Shown: positions 17,797 to 26,211 of the stretch, one piece after another
How the letters are laid out: each line of letters opens with the position of its first letter
How positions within the stretch are numbered: position 1 is the first letter of the stretch
Source of the DNA: Gynuella sp050296195
Lineage (GTDB): Bacteria > Pseudomonadota > Gammaproteobacteria > Pseudomonadales > Natronospirillaceae
NCBI RefSeq assembly: GCF_050296195.1
Contig: NZ_JBNKRB010000041.1
Length of the DNA: 64,000 nt
Direction: 5' to 3' (one strand)
The notes under the pieces: model-generated
The model's database searches: none
What the model was told of the DNA's origin: nothing
Seen by the model: only the letters and a program-made list of their open reading frames with translations
Translations under genes and position numbers: made by a program

Positions 17797-19083
17797 ATGA
17801 CAACCACAGCGCTATCTCAATGGCAGAACTGGTCCGGCTATGTATCGGCCAGTCCACAAAAAATACTGCGTCCAGCAGACCAGCAAGCGTTACAGGAGTT
17901 AATTCGGGAAGCACCCGCACCACTTCGTTTTGTCGGTTCGGGCCACTCCTTTACGCCACTGGTCGCCAGTAGTGGTTCCATCATTGATTTATCGGCATTT
18001 ACCGGCCTGTTGGATCACAATGCCGATGAAATGACTGCCACCATTGGTGCAGCCACCCGGTTGTCGGATCTCATGAAACGACTTCAGAGCATTGGCCAGG
18101 GTCTGCCAAATATGGGGGATATCGACAAACAAACCATCGCCGGTGCGCTGGGTACTGCGACCCATGGCACAGGCATCACCCTGGGTGCCTATCACACCCA
18201 ATTACAAGCTATGACGTTTGTAGATGGCTGTGGAGATGTCCGGGAATTTATTCAGGGCCGGGACGACGACATGATCCATGCCACTGGCGTCACCCTTGGA
18301 GCCTTTGGGGCACTCACCCAAATCACCATGAAGAACGTGCCGGGTTATCGCCTGCGCCGGCAGCGACGCTCCATCCCGGTCACGGATATGCTGAACAACC
18401 TGGACACTCTGATGAGCGCCCATCGCACCACCGAGTTCTTTGTCATTCCTTATTCTGATCAAGCCCTTTATGTCAGCAGCGATCTGTCGGATCAGCCACC
18501 CTCTTCACGTCCGGCAGAAGAGGATGAAGACGGTCTGAATACTCTCAAAGCCCTGCGCAACTGGTTGTCATGGTTCCCTTGGCTGCGTAGAAAACTGATT
18601 GGCTCGGCACTGGCAAAAGTACCGATGGAGGACTATGTCCAGGAATGGCTGAATGTGTATGTCACTGACCGTCGGACCCGGTTCAATGAAATGGAGTACC
18701 ATCTGCCGTTCGAAGCCGGTGCCAGTGCCTTGCGCGAGTTGATCAAAATGGCCGAGACCCGCTTTCCAGAGGTATATTTTCCTCTCGAAGTCAGAGCCGT
18801 CGCTGCGGATGATTTCTGGCTCAGCCCGTTCTATCAACGACCAACTTGTTCGATTGCCGTACACCACCTGGCTGGCGAGAATCCACAACCGTATTTCCAT
18901 GCCGCTGAAGAAATCTTCCGCCGCTATGACGGCCGTCCACACTGGGGCAAAATGCATAACCTCAACAGCCGCGATTTCGCCCGACTATACCCGCGCTGGC
19001 AGGACGCCATGGAAGTGCGCCGCAGCATGGATCCGGCAGGACGCTTTCTGTCACCTTATCTGCAACAGATTCTGAGCACCTGA
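17797..19083 (+). CDS. FAD-dependent aldonolactone oxidase (ALO family)
   Basis: A 428-residue flavoprotein. The N-terminal FAD-binding PCMH domain (about 10-190) has LRFVGSGHSFTPL, where the His is the residue that carries covalent FAD in L-gulonolactone and D-arabinonolactone oxidases, and the PNMGDIDKQTIAGALGTATHGTG nucleotide-binding region. The C-terminal ALO domain (about 210-428) ends with the conserved HWGKMHNL motif and DPAGRFLS. The family oxidises sugar-acid lactones or related polyols, passing electrons to oxygen. GGGAGG seven bases upstream sets the start. It lies 55 bp after the MFS gene and one base before the next gene. True substrate unknown. Confidence 0.87.
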   Translation: MTTTALSQWQNWSGYVSASPQKILRPADQQALQELIREAPAPLRFVGSGHSFTPLVASSGSIIDLSAFTGLLDHNADEMTATIGAATRLSDLMKRLQSIGQGLPNMGDIDKQTIAGALGTATHGTGITLGAYHTQLQAMTFVDGCGDVREFIQGRDDDMIHATGVTLGAFGALTQITMKNVPGYRLRRQRRSIPVTDMLNNLDTLMSAHRTTEFFVIPYSDQALYVSSDLSDQPPSSRPAEEDEDGLNTLKALRNWLSWFPWLRRKLIGSALAKVPMEDYVQEWLNVYVTDRRTRFNEMEYHLPFEAGASALRELIKMAETRFPEVYFPLEVRAVAADDFWLSPFYQRPTCSIAVHHLAGENPQPYFHAAEEIFRRYDGRPHWGKMHNLNSRDFARLYPRWQDAMEVRRSMDPAGRFLSPYLQQILST

Positions 19084-19084
19084 T

Positions 19085-20254
19085 ATGGCACATGATCAGT
19101 ATTTCAGTGGTCTTGCCGGGGCTTTGTCCCAAGCCGGTATATGGCGGCCAACCCTGTTAATCGACAAGGACCGCATGGATCACAATCTGCAGCTGATCAG
19201 CAGCCGGTTGCCATCGCACCTGAGTTTACGCATCGTCGATAAGTCACTGGCCTGCCTGCCACTGTTGAAGCATGTCATGCAGAGCCTCAACAGCCACAAA
19301 ATTATGAGCTTTCACTTGCCAATCACGCTGCAGGTATTGGATCACTGGCCGGATGCAGAAATCCTGTATGGCAAACCCATGCCCGCAGATGCATTGCGAC
19401 GCTCACAGCAGACCATCCCGGACAACCTGTTCCGCCGACTGTTGCAGCAAACAACCTGGTTGATCGACACCCCTGAACGACTGGCACAGTACCATGCGCT
19501 GGCAGCATCGTTTGGGTGTGATCTGGCATTCGCATTTGAAGTGGATGTTGGCTTGCATCGTGGTGGCTTTGCCACTCCGCAGATGCTGGCCCAGGCAGTC
19601 TCGCTTCTTTCAGGCGATTCCCGGCTCAAATGCCGGGGCATCATGGCTTACGATGCGCAGGTGGCGGAAATCCCGGCGCTGTTTGGAGGACCGCCCAAAG
19701 AACTGCACCGCAGCCAACAAAAGTTAATTGCCTTCCAGAATTGTCTGCCGGAAGCCAGCCGCGAAATCATCAATACCGGCGGCAGTAAAACCATTCTCTC
19801 CTATTCGGCCGAAACGCCGGCCAACGAAATATCGGTAGGCTCCGCTTTTTTACAGCCCACGGATTTCGACCTTCCGGCTCTAACCGCATTAAAGCCGGCG
19901 CTGTTCCTTGCGACACCTGTGCTGAAAACCGTTCATGCAACACTGCCCGGACCATTGTGGTTAACCCGTCTGCTACAACGATTAAGGGTATTTCCCCGGA
20001 AAGGGTGTTTTATCTACGGTGGTAAGTGGATGGCAGAGCCGGTATCCCCTGCCGGCTTGAAAGCCAACCGTTTGTGGGGGGAGTCGTCCAATCAGCAGTT
20101 TATGGCACTGCCGGACAACCACACGCTGCAACCGGACGACAGGGTGTTTTTACGTCCCACTCAGAGCGAGGCGGTGCTGCAATATTTGGGTGATATCGCC
20201 ATCTGCCAAAACAACATTATTGTGGACTACTGGCCGGTACTGCCCACCGCCTGA
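19085..20254 (+). CDS. D-threonine aldolase / D-serine dehydratase-like PLP enzyme
   Basis: A 389-residue enzyme of the fold-III (alanine racemase N-terminal) class. Lys53 in LRIVDKSLACL is the predicted Schiff-base lysine for PLP; the barrel continues with FAFEVDVGLHRGGF (about 155-168) and NTGGSKTI. The C-terminal region has the D-serine-dehydratase-like domain features. Members cleave D-threonine/D-3-hydroxyamino acids or dehydrate D-serine. Translation is coupled to the oxidase gene (stop and start separated by one base). Combined with the oxidase and transporter, this suggests a small catabolic unit for a hydroxylated substrate, which I cannot name. Confidence 0.8.
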   Translation: MAHDQYFSGLAGALSQAGIWRPTLLIDKDRMDHNLQLISSRLPSHLSLRIVDKSLACLPLLKHVMQSLNSHKIMSFHLPITLQVLDHWPDAEILYGKPMPADALRRSQQTIPDNLFRRLLQQTTWLIDTPERLAQYHALAASFGCDLAFAFEVDVGLHRGGFATPQMLAQAVSLLSGDSRLKCRGIMAYDAQVAEIPALFGGPPKELHRSQQKLIAFQNCLPEASREIINTGGSKTILSYSAETPANEISVGSAFLQPTDFDLPALTALKPALFLATPVLKTVHATLPGPLWLTRLLQRLRVFPRKGCFIYGGKWMAEPVSPAGLKANRLWGESSNQQFMALPDNHTLQPDDRVFLRPTQSEAVLQYLGDIAICQNNIIVDYWPVLPTA

Positions 20255-20271
20255 TTCGTTTGAACAGCACA

Positions 20272-20291
20272 AAGCCTGTGCGCTCAGGCTT
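20272..20291. terminator. Hairpin between convergent genes
   Basis: AAGCCTG, a 6-base loop and CAGGCTT form a 7-bp stem just after the PLP-enzyme stop, between it and the convergent GntR gene. A short TT tract follows. Probably a terminator for the plus-strand operon. Confidence 0.6.
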
Positions 20292-20328
20292 CGTATCAGG
20301 CAATGAATGAGCATCGGCCCGGTACCGG

Positions 20329-21036
20329 TCATTCCGGGTCGATATTTTCCTCCTCCACATTAAATACCAAGTTCAAATCCACTTTCCGGTGTTCCCAGAA
20401 ATCCAGATTCAAGCTGTATTCGATGTCATGCAGATGCTGGCTCATACACTGGACGGCCGAGTGGCTGTTGCCGCTTTCGAGAGTCTTAATAATATTGTTG
20501 TGCTCGTCACAGCCACACTCGGGGTTATTGTGTTTCTGATAGAGCGAGATAATCAGTGAGCTGCGGGTAATCAGGTTTTTCAACATATCCACCAGTACCG
20601 GATTACCGGACAATCTCGCCAGCAACAAATGAAAGTCTCCAGACTCACGGATAATATCCTCACGCCTTCCCCGCATAATCGCTTTCTGCTCCTGCTGTAT
20701 TTGTTTTTTCAGCAGAGTTACGTCCATTTTGCGCAGTCTCTGTACCAGCATTTCGATAATGCCCCGCTCCAGAATCGTTCGCGCCATAAAAATATTACGC
20801 GCTTCTTCAACCGAAGGCTGGGCGATACTGGCACCTTTATTTGTTTCTATCGTCACAATATGACGAAGGGCCAGCCGTTGTAAGGCGGCACGGACATGAT
20901 TGCGATTGGCTTTTAGATTATCGACCAGTTGCGCTTCCACCAACCGGGTGCCTGGTGGTAATCGCTGTTCCGCTACGGCCTGCGTGATTGAATCGGTGAT
21001 GCGTTGAATTTCCAGTTCTTTTTTTGACAAACCCAT
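20329..21036 (-). CDS. GntR-family regulator, FadR/FCD type
   Basis: A 235-residue regulator. The start at 21036 is preferred because AGGA sits eight bases upstream; earlier in-frame starts reach 21057. The N-terminal winged helix (about 10-75) has PPGTRLVEAQLVDNLKANRN, though the last part of the recognition helix is atypical. The C-terminal FCD domain keeps the metal/ligand pattern (ESGDFHLLLARLSGN and later DEHNNIIKTLESGNSHSAVQC with a final HL). It is divergent from the PotABCD-type operon, with about 240 bp between, and is the likely regulator of it through an amino acid or carboxylate ligand. Confidence 0.87.
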   Translation of the reverse strand: MGLSKKELEIQRITDSITQAVAEQRLPPGTRLVEAQLVDNLKANRNHVRAALQRLALRHIVTIETNKGASIAQPSVEEARNIFMARTILERGIIEMLVQRLRKMDVTLLKKQIQQEQKAIMRGRREDIIRESGDFHLLLARLSGNPVLVDMLKNLITRSSLIISLYQKHNNPECGCDEHNNIIKTLESGNSHSAVQCMSQHLHDIEYSLNLDFWEHRKVDLNLVFNVEEENIDPE

Positions 21037-21279
21037 AGTTGCCATCCTGCCCATCAAAATATTGTTAACAATCTCGAATCAAAATATGCCCGTTTACGAA
21101 GGCGGCCCATGCTTCCAGAGCGCACCAAAAAGAAACAACGACAAACACTTTCGTGCACAACAGATGCAGAAATGCCGCATAAAAGTTCAAAAAAGGCGCT
21201 TAAAGGGCAGAACTGCAAATATGGCACCGCTGTTGCAGTTTACTGGATCAAGATTGTTAGCAATTTTTATGAGAAACCT

Positions 21280-22299
21280 ATGAAAGGCGCAGTTGAACTC
21301 ATCAAACTCAGTAAATCTTATGATGATCACGTCGCGGTCAAAGACATTGATCTGCGCATTCCGGCAGGCAGTTATTGCTGTCTGCTTGGCCCCAGCGGAT
21401 GCGGTAAAAGTACAACTCTGCGCATGATTGCCGGCCATGAGGATGTCACCGACGGCGATATTTTATTGAATAACCGCAACGTGACAGATCTGCCACCCAG
21501 ACAACGTGGTACGGCGATGATGTTTCAGAATTATGCGTTATTTCCTCACATGTCGTGTGTTGACAACGTGGCTTACGGACTGAAAGTTTCCGGAGTCAGC
21601 AAAGCGGAACGACATGCGTCTGCTATGGACATGCTGTCATTGGTCAACATGACGGATCATGCTAAAAAATTACCATCGCAACTTTCAGGTGGTCAGCAAC
21701 AGCGAGTGGCATTGGCACGGGCGTTAATCTGCAAACCGGATGTCGTGTTATTGGATGAACCTCTATCTGCACTGGATCCGTTCCTGCGTATACAAATGCG
21801 CAAAGAACTTAAACAGCTGCAAAAAACATTGGGTCTGACATTTATCCACGTTACCCACTCGCAGGAAGAGGCATTTGCACTGGCCGATATGGCAGTCGTC
21901 ATGGATAACGGCCTTATTCAACAACAAGGACATCCCAAAGCAATCTTCGAAAAACCAAACTCAGCGTTTGTTGCTGATTTTATCGGTGGTCATAACGTTC
22001 TGTCACCGGGTGTACTCGACAACGCTGACATACAACAGCCATTTTCCGTTCGTGCCGATCAAATAACCATCTCCGCTTTTCAAAGTCGTCCGGATGAAGA
22101 TGCTTATTACACTTACGGAAAAATTATCGATATCGAATTTCAGGCACAGTTTTACTTCATCGAGATCCTGCTCGATAGCGGTGAAAAGGTGATCTGTTAT
22201 ATCGCTGAAGAAAAAATGGATGAGCAGGTCATTACGCCCTCAAACAAAGTAATGCTGAGCTGGAAGCAAAAGCACGTCAATTTATTTGCCTCTTTCTGA
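21280..22299 (+). CDS. potA: ABC transporter ATP-binding protein, spermidine/putrescine type
   Basis: A 339-residue ATPase. The start is placed at ATG 21280 because the protein family begins just there; the open frame extends upstream to 21109 without family likeness. Walker A GPSGCGKSTT (37-46), Q-loop FQNYALFP, signature LSGGQQQR (135-142), Walker B VVLLDEP (155-161) and the switch His (FIHVTHSQEEA) are intact. The C-terminal 100 residues form the TOBE regulatory domain of the PotA/FbpC branch. It powers import through the two permeases encoded downstream. First gene of a six-gene operon. The symbol is by similarity; polyamine specificity is not shown. Confidence 0.87.
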   Translation: MKGAVELIKLSKSYDDHVAVKDIDLRIPAGSYCCLLGPSGCGKSTTLRMIAGHEDVTDGDILLNNRNVTDLPPRQRGTAMMFQNYALFPHMSCVDNVAYGLKVSGVSKAERHASAMDMLSLVNMTDHAKKLPSQLSGGQQQRVALARALICKPDVVLLDEPLSALDPFLRIQMRKELKQLQKTLGLTFIHVTHSQEEAFALADMAVVMDNGLIQQQGHPKAIFEKPNSAFVADFIGGHNVLSPGVLDNADIQQPFSVRADQITISAFQSRPDEDAYYTYGKIIDIEFQAQFYFIEILLDSGEKVICYIAEEKMDEQVITPSNKVMLSWKQKHVNLFASF

Positions 22300-22319
22300 C
22301 TGATCAACGGAGTACCGCC

Positions 22320-23636
22320 ATGAACGAAAAAGACAGCAACCCTACAACCTCCACAGAAACCAAAACCGGTGTCACCCGCCGGGACCTCATCAAGGGTGTC
22401 GCCGGCGCCTCGGCTGTTGCCGTGGGTAGCGGAGCCATCACCGGGTTTCCAATGGTCTGGGCACAGAACATCAAGAACATTACGCTGAGACAATTCGGTA
22501 CCGGTGTTTCCAATCTCAACGCCATCGCCGAAAAATGTAAAGAAGACCTCGGATTCAATCTGCAACTGACATCACTGGACTCTGACAGTGTTACCCAACG
22601 TGCAGTGACCCAGCCAAAATCTTATGACATTGCTGATATCGAATACTGGATCTGTAAAAAAGTTTTTCCATCGGGTGTCATGCAACCACTGGATGTTAGC
22701 CGGTTAAAAAACTACGACAAAATATCACCCCTGTTTATCAATGGTAAACTCACCCCCGACTCCACGATTGCCCAGGGCACCGCGCCGCATACGGTCGGTT
22801 TTGTGGAAGAGAAAGGGTCTAAATCCTTTGCCAAATCCCCAACCAACTGGATGACGCTGATCCCGACGATCTATAACGCCGATACCCTGGGTGTTCGTCC
22901 TGACCTGGTGGGACGGCCCATTACCCAGTGGTCCGATATCATGGACCCGGCCTTCAAAGGCAAGACTTCCATTCTGAATATTCCTGCCATCGGTATCATG
23001 GATGCCGCCATGATTTGTGAATCCATGGGCGTGATCAAGTACGGCGATAAAGGCAACATGACCCGCCAGGAAATCGATACCACCATGAAAGTATTGATGG
23101 ATGCCAAACGCTCAGGACAATTCCGCGCCTTCTGGAAAAGTTTTGATGAGTCGGTCAACCTGATGGCATCTGGTGAAGTTGTAATCCAGAGCATGTGGTC
23201 TCCAGCCGTTGCTGCTGTACGCAGTCGTGGTATTCCCTGTGTCTATCAGCCATTGAAAGAAGGCTACCGTGCCTGGGGTGGCGGACTTGGCCTGGCCTCG
23301 CATCTAAGCGGCCTGGAGTTGGATGCTGCGTATGAGTATATCGATTGGTATTTATCCGGCTGGGTAGGTGCCTATCTCAATCGCCAGGGTTATTACAGCG
23401 CTGCACCGGAAACCTCCAAAGCATTCATGACTGACGACGAGTGGGGTTTTTGGATCGAAGGCAAAGAGGCCAAAGGCGATATTCTGAGTCCGTCCGGAGA
23501 TATTATGGAAAAAGCAGGCGCCAAACGTGATGGCGGTTCTTATTGGGATCGTATGGGTAACGTCGCGTGCTGGAACTCGGTGATGGATGAAAACAAATAC
23601 ATGGTTCGCAAGTGGAATGAATTTATTGTTTCGTAA
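22320..23636 (+). CDS. ABC substrate-binding protein with Tat signal (PotD-like)
   Basis: A 438-residue periplasmic binding protein. The N-terminus carries a twin-arginine signal (TRRDLIKGVAG near 19-29, then a weakly hydrophobic stretch and cleavage after VWA near 48), so it is exported folded. The rest resembles the PotD/spermidine-putrescine-binding cluster (SYDIADIEYWICKKVF, MASGEVVIQSMWSPAV, LASHLSGLELDAAYEYIDWYL). It is longer than PotD (about 350), which suggests a different ligand. GGAG upstream sets the start, 20 bp after the ATPase gene. A strong hairpin follows its stop, probably raising its yield over the permeases. Confidence 0.85.
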   Translation: MNEKDSNPTTSTETKTGVTRRDLIKGVAGASAVAVGSGAITGFPMVWAQNIKNITLRQFGTGVSNLNAIAEKCKEDLGFNLQLTSLDSDSVTQRAVTQPKSYDIADIEYWICKKVFPSGVMQPLDVSRLKNYDKISPLFINGKLTPDSTIAQGTAPHTVGFVEEKGSKSFAKSPTNWMTLIPTIYNADTLGVRPDLVGRPITQWSDIMDPAFKGKTSILNIPAIGIMDAAMICESMGVIKYGDKGNMTRQEIDTTMKVLMDAKRSGQFRAFWKSFDESVNLMASGEVVIQSMWSPAVAAVRSRGIPCVYQPLKEGYRAWGGGLGLASHLSGLELDAAYEYIDWYLSGWVGAYLNRQGYYSAAPETSKAFMTDDEWGFWIEGKEAKGDILSPSGDIMEKAGAKRDGGSYWDRMGNVACWNSVMDENKYMVRKWNEFIVS

Positions 23637-23647
23637 CCCGCGACCGC

Positions 23648-23682
23648 TGACCAGCCAGCCCTGAAACAGGCCTGGCCGGTCA
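23648..23682 (+). promoter_or_regulatory. Intercistronic hairpin in the ABC operon
   Basis: TGACCAGCCAG-CCCTG, AAA loop, CAGGC-CTGGCCGGTCA forms a long near-perfect stem between the binding-protein and first permease genes. Such structures commonly protect the upstream mRNA or terminate part of transcription so that the binding protein outnumbers the permeases. Confidence 0.6.
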
Positions 23683-23706
23683 AACACTCAAGAAAGTGAT
23701 GTGAAC

Positions 23707-24570
23707 ATGACAACACTGATCAACAAAAAAAATGTTGCCAGTTACTGGCAGTCCTTTCCGTTGACACTGGTACTGTGTCTGTTTCTGGTATTTCCAATTA
23801 TCGTGATTGGTATCGTCAGTTTCTGGGACTATAACGAATACTCTATTATTCCGGATTTCATTCTGGAAAATTATGAATTTCTATTAACGTCTTCGGTGAC
23901 GTGGCAGGCATACCTGAAGACCTTCGAGTATGCGTTTCTGACACTGCTGCTGACGTTGGGAATCGGCTTTACAGTAGCCTATTTTCTGGCCTTTCATATT
24001 CGCTCATCGGCCACCCAAACCATTTTGTTTCTGCTCTGTACCGTGCCATTTTTAACTTCCAATATCATTCGTATGATTTCCTGGATTCCATTGTTGGGGC
24101 GCAACGGTTTGGTAAATACCGGATTACAATCCATAGGGCTCATCGACCAGCCGCTGGAGTTTTTATTGTACAGCGATTTCGCCATCATCCTGGCGTACGT
24201 ACATCTTTATACATTGTTCATGGTAACCCCGATTTTCAACAGCATGATGAGGATCGATCACAACCTGGTGGAAGCAGCAATCGATGCCGGCGCATCACCG
24301 TTTCAAATTCTGAAAGACATCATTATTCCACTGTCAAAGTCCGGCATTATTATCGGCTCGATTTTTGTGTTTACGCTGGTGATGGGGGATTTTGTCACGG
24401 TCAAAATCATGGGCGGCGGCATACGCGCCAACGTTGCCATTTTGATTTACAACGAGATTTCCCTGCTGCAATACCCGGCGGCAGCTGCCGGGGCAATGAT
24501 CTTATTGATCACCGTCATCATGATGCTGGTGATTCTGTTTCGACTTGTGGATATTCGTAAGGAGCTTTGA
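23707..24570 (+). CDS. potB: ABC transporter permease (PotB-like)
   Basis: A 287-residue inner-membrane protein with about six hydrophobic segments. The EAA-loop that contacts the ATPase is seen at DHNLVEAAIDAGASPFQILKDIIIPLS (about 198-224). The start is placed at ATG 23707, giving a proper distance from AAGAAAG; GTG 23701 is an alternative. It pairs with the next gene to form the heterodimeric channel. Symbol by similarity to PotB. Confidence 0.85.
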   Translation: MTTLINKKNVASYWQSFPLTLVLCLFLVFPIIVIGIVSFWDYNEYSIIPDFILENYEFLLTSSVTWQAYLKTFEYAFLTLLLTLGIGFTVAYFLAFHIRSSATQTILFLLCTVPFLTSNIIRMISWIPLLGRNGLVNTGLQSIGLIDQPLEFLLYSDFAIILAYVHLYTLFMVTPIFNSMMRIDHNLVEAAIDAGASPFQILKDIIIPLSKSGIIIGSIFVFTLVMGDFVTVKIMGGGIRANVAILIYNEISLLQYPAAAAGAMILLITVIMMLVILFRLVDIRKEL

Positions 24571-24571
24571 C

Positions 24572-25387
24572 ATGAAAAAACGGAGTTCCGGATTTTTTAT
24601 ACTGGCTGGTTTTTTTATCCTGTTCGTTTTATTTCTGTACGGACCGACCATCACCATCGCAGTTCTGTCCTTTCAAGGACCAGGAGGAGGACTGACTTTT
24701 CCCATGCAGGGCACCTCGCTTCATTGGTTTCAACAGCTGTTTGTCAAACAGGCTGTCGGTGATTTTGGGGCTGCATTAGTACGTTCACTGATGCTGGGAA
24801 CCATGGTCATGATCACTACGCTGGTTTTTTCTTTGCTGGCAGGCATGGCATTCCGAAAACGTTTTGCCGGTAGCTCACTGATCTTTTATCTGGCTCTGGC
24901 CAGCCTGATCATTCCCTCCATTTTAATCAGTCTGGGTATAGGACTCATGTTTGACCGCCTGGATCTGACACCACAGTGGTTCAGTTCCGGTTTTGGCTCT
25001 CACCTAACTTGGACCCTGCCCTTTGGGCTGTTAATCATGTTTGCGGTGTTTAACCGTTTCAACCCTGCCTATGAAATGGCCTCCGCTGATCTTGGTGCCT
25101 CCGACTGGCAAACATTTCGTTTTATTCTGTTGCCACTGCTGGCACCCAGCCTGTTGGGGGTGGCCTTGTTCGGCTTCACCCTGAGTTACGACGAGTTCGC
25201 CCGCACCCTGATGACATCCGGCAGTTTCAATACCCTGCCGCTGGAACTATTTGCCATGACCACCAACGTCACCACTCCAGTACTTTATGCCTTGGGCACA
25301 CTAACCACACTGGTATCACTGGCCTGTATTTTAATCACAATTATTCTGGTGCGGCTGTTGCGCCGCAGCCTGACCAAAACGGTATGA
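24572..25387 (+). CDS. potC: ABC transporter permease (PotC-like)
   Basis: A 271-residue inner-membrane protein with about six hydrophobic segments and the EAA loop at YEMASADLGASDWQTFRFILLPLL. The start at 24572 follows AAGGAG with good spacing and lies one base past the stop of the previous permease gene, so the two are translationally coupled. Second channel subunit of the PotABCD-type importer. Confidence 0.87.
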   Translation: MKKRSSGFFILAGFFILFVLFLYGPTITIAVLSFQGPGGGLTFPMQGTSLHWFQQLFVKQAVGDFGAALVRSLMLGTMVMITTLVFSLLAGMAFRKRFAGSSLIFYLALASLIIPSILISLGIGLMFDRLDLTPQWFSSGFGSHLTWTLPFGLLIMFAVFNRFNPAYEMASADLGASDWQTFRFILLPLLAPSLLGVALFGFTLSYDEFARTLMTSGSFNTLPLELFAMTTNVTTPVLYALGTLTTLVSLACILITIILVRLLRRSLTKTV

Positions 25388-25396
25388 GCACATCCT

Positions 25397-26113
25397 ATGG
25401 CGATCATTGTCATCAACCCGAATTCATCCACCTCCATGACCCGGCAATTGGAGCAGGAATGCCAGCAATTGGACGGTTTGCACCACGAAATATATTTCGA
25501 AACCTGCAACGGTTCACCCAGTAGCATAGAAGGTCATAGTGATGGCGCTATCGCCACGTTCTATCTGCTGGAGAAAATCCGTGCCTACGAGAACAACCTC
25601 GAATCTTCTCATGCCAGCGCCTACGTCATCGCCTGTTTTGATGATACCGGTCTGGAAGCGGCCAGAGAACTGACCAACCGCCCGGTCATCGGCATCGGCG
25701 AAGCCGCTATGCACGCGGCCAGTTTGTTGAGTCATCGTTTCTGTATTATGACCACACTGCAGCGCTCAGTACCGATTCTGCAGCGTAATCTTGACCAATA
25801 TGGCCTGACCAATCGCTGTGCCGGGGTATTTGCCTCAAACATTCCGGTGCTGCAGCTGGACAGCAACCCCGACAGCTATGACCGTGTACTGGCCGCCGCC
25901 AGAACTACCTTACAGCACAGTCACGGTGAAGCACTGATTCTCGGCTGCGCCGGTATGAGTCAATGGGTTCGTGCCATGGAGCAGGATTTGGGCATGCCAG
26001 TGCTGGATGGCGTGCGTATTGCTATTAAATTCGCCGAGTCTCTGATTGACCTGAAACTGATGACCAGCAAGGTAGGCAGCTATCGTTACCCAGAACTCAA
26101 AACCTATGATTAA
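25397..26113 (+). CDS. Asp/Glu/hydantoin racemase family protein
   Basis: A 238-residue cytoplasmic racemase. The two catalytic cysteines of the family are present: Cys80 in VIACFDDTG and Cys184 in LILGCAGMS, which carry out proton abstraction and return on opposite faces of the alpha carbon. The N-terminal INPNSST motif is typical of hydantoin racemase (HyuE) and relatives. It lies 9 bp after the permease gene, in the same operon. With the following FAD dehydrogenase this suggests that an imported amino acid or hydantoin is racemised and then oxidised. Confidence 0.87.
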   Translation: MAIIVINPNSSTSMTRQLEQECQQLDGLHHEIYFETCNGSPSSIEGHSDGAIATFYLLEKIRAYENNLESSHASAYVIACFDDTGLEAARELTNRPVIGIGEAAMHAASLLSHRFCIMTTLQRSVPILQRNLDQYGLTNRCAGVFASNIPVLQLDSNPDSYDRVLAAARTTLQHSHGEALILGCAGMSQWVRAMEQDLGMPVLDGVRIAIKFAESLIDLKLMTSKVGSYRYPELKTYD

Positions 26114-26211
26114 GCATCATCCATCATGACAAATAGGCCCGCGATAGACTGGCGCTGACACAATCGGTCATGGAAGATAGTGCAACTGTCAGATAACCAG
26201 GGGGTTCGCAA

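Noticed and set aside
21109..21279. Upstream extension of the PotA-like ATPase.
   Set aside because: The first 57 residues are Lys-rich and unrelated to ABC ATPases; ATG 21280 gives the normal N-terminus.
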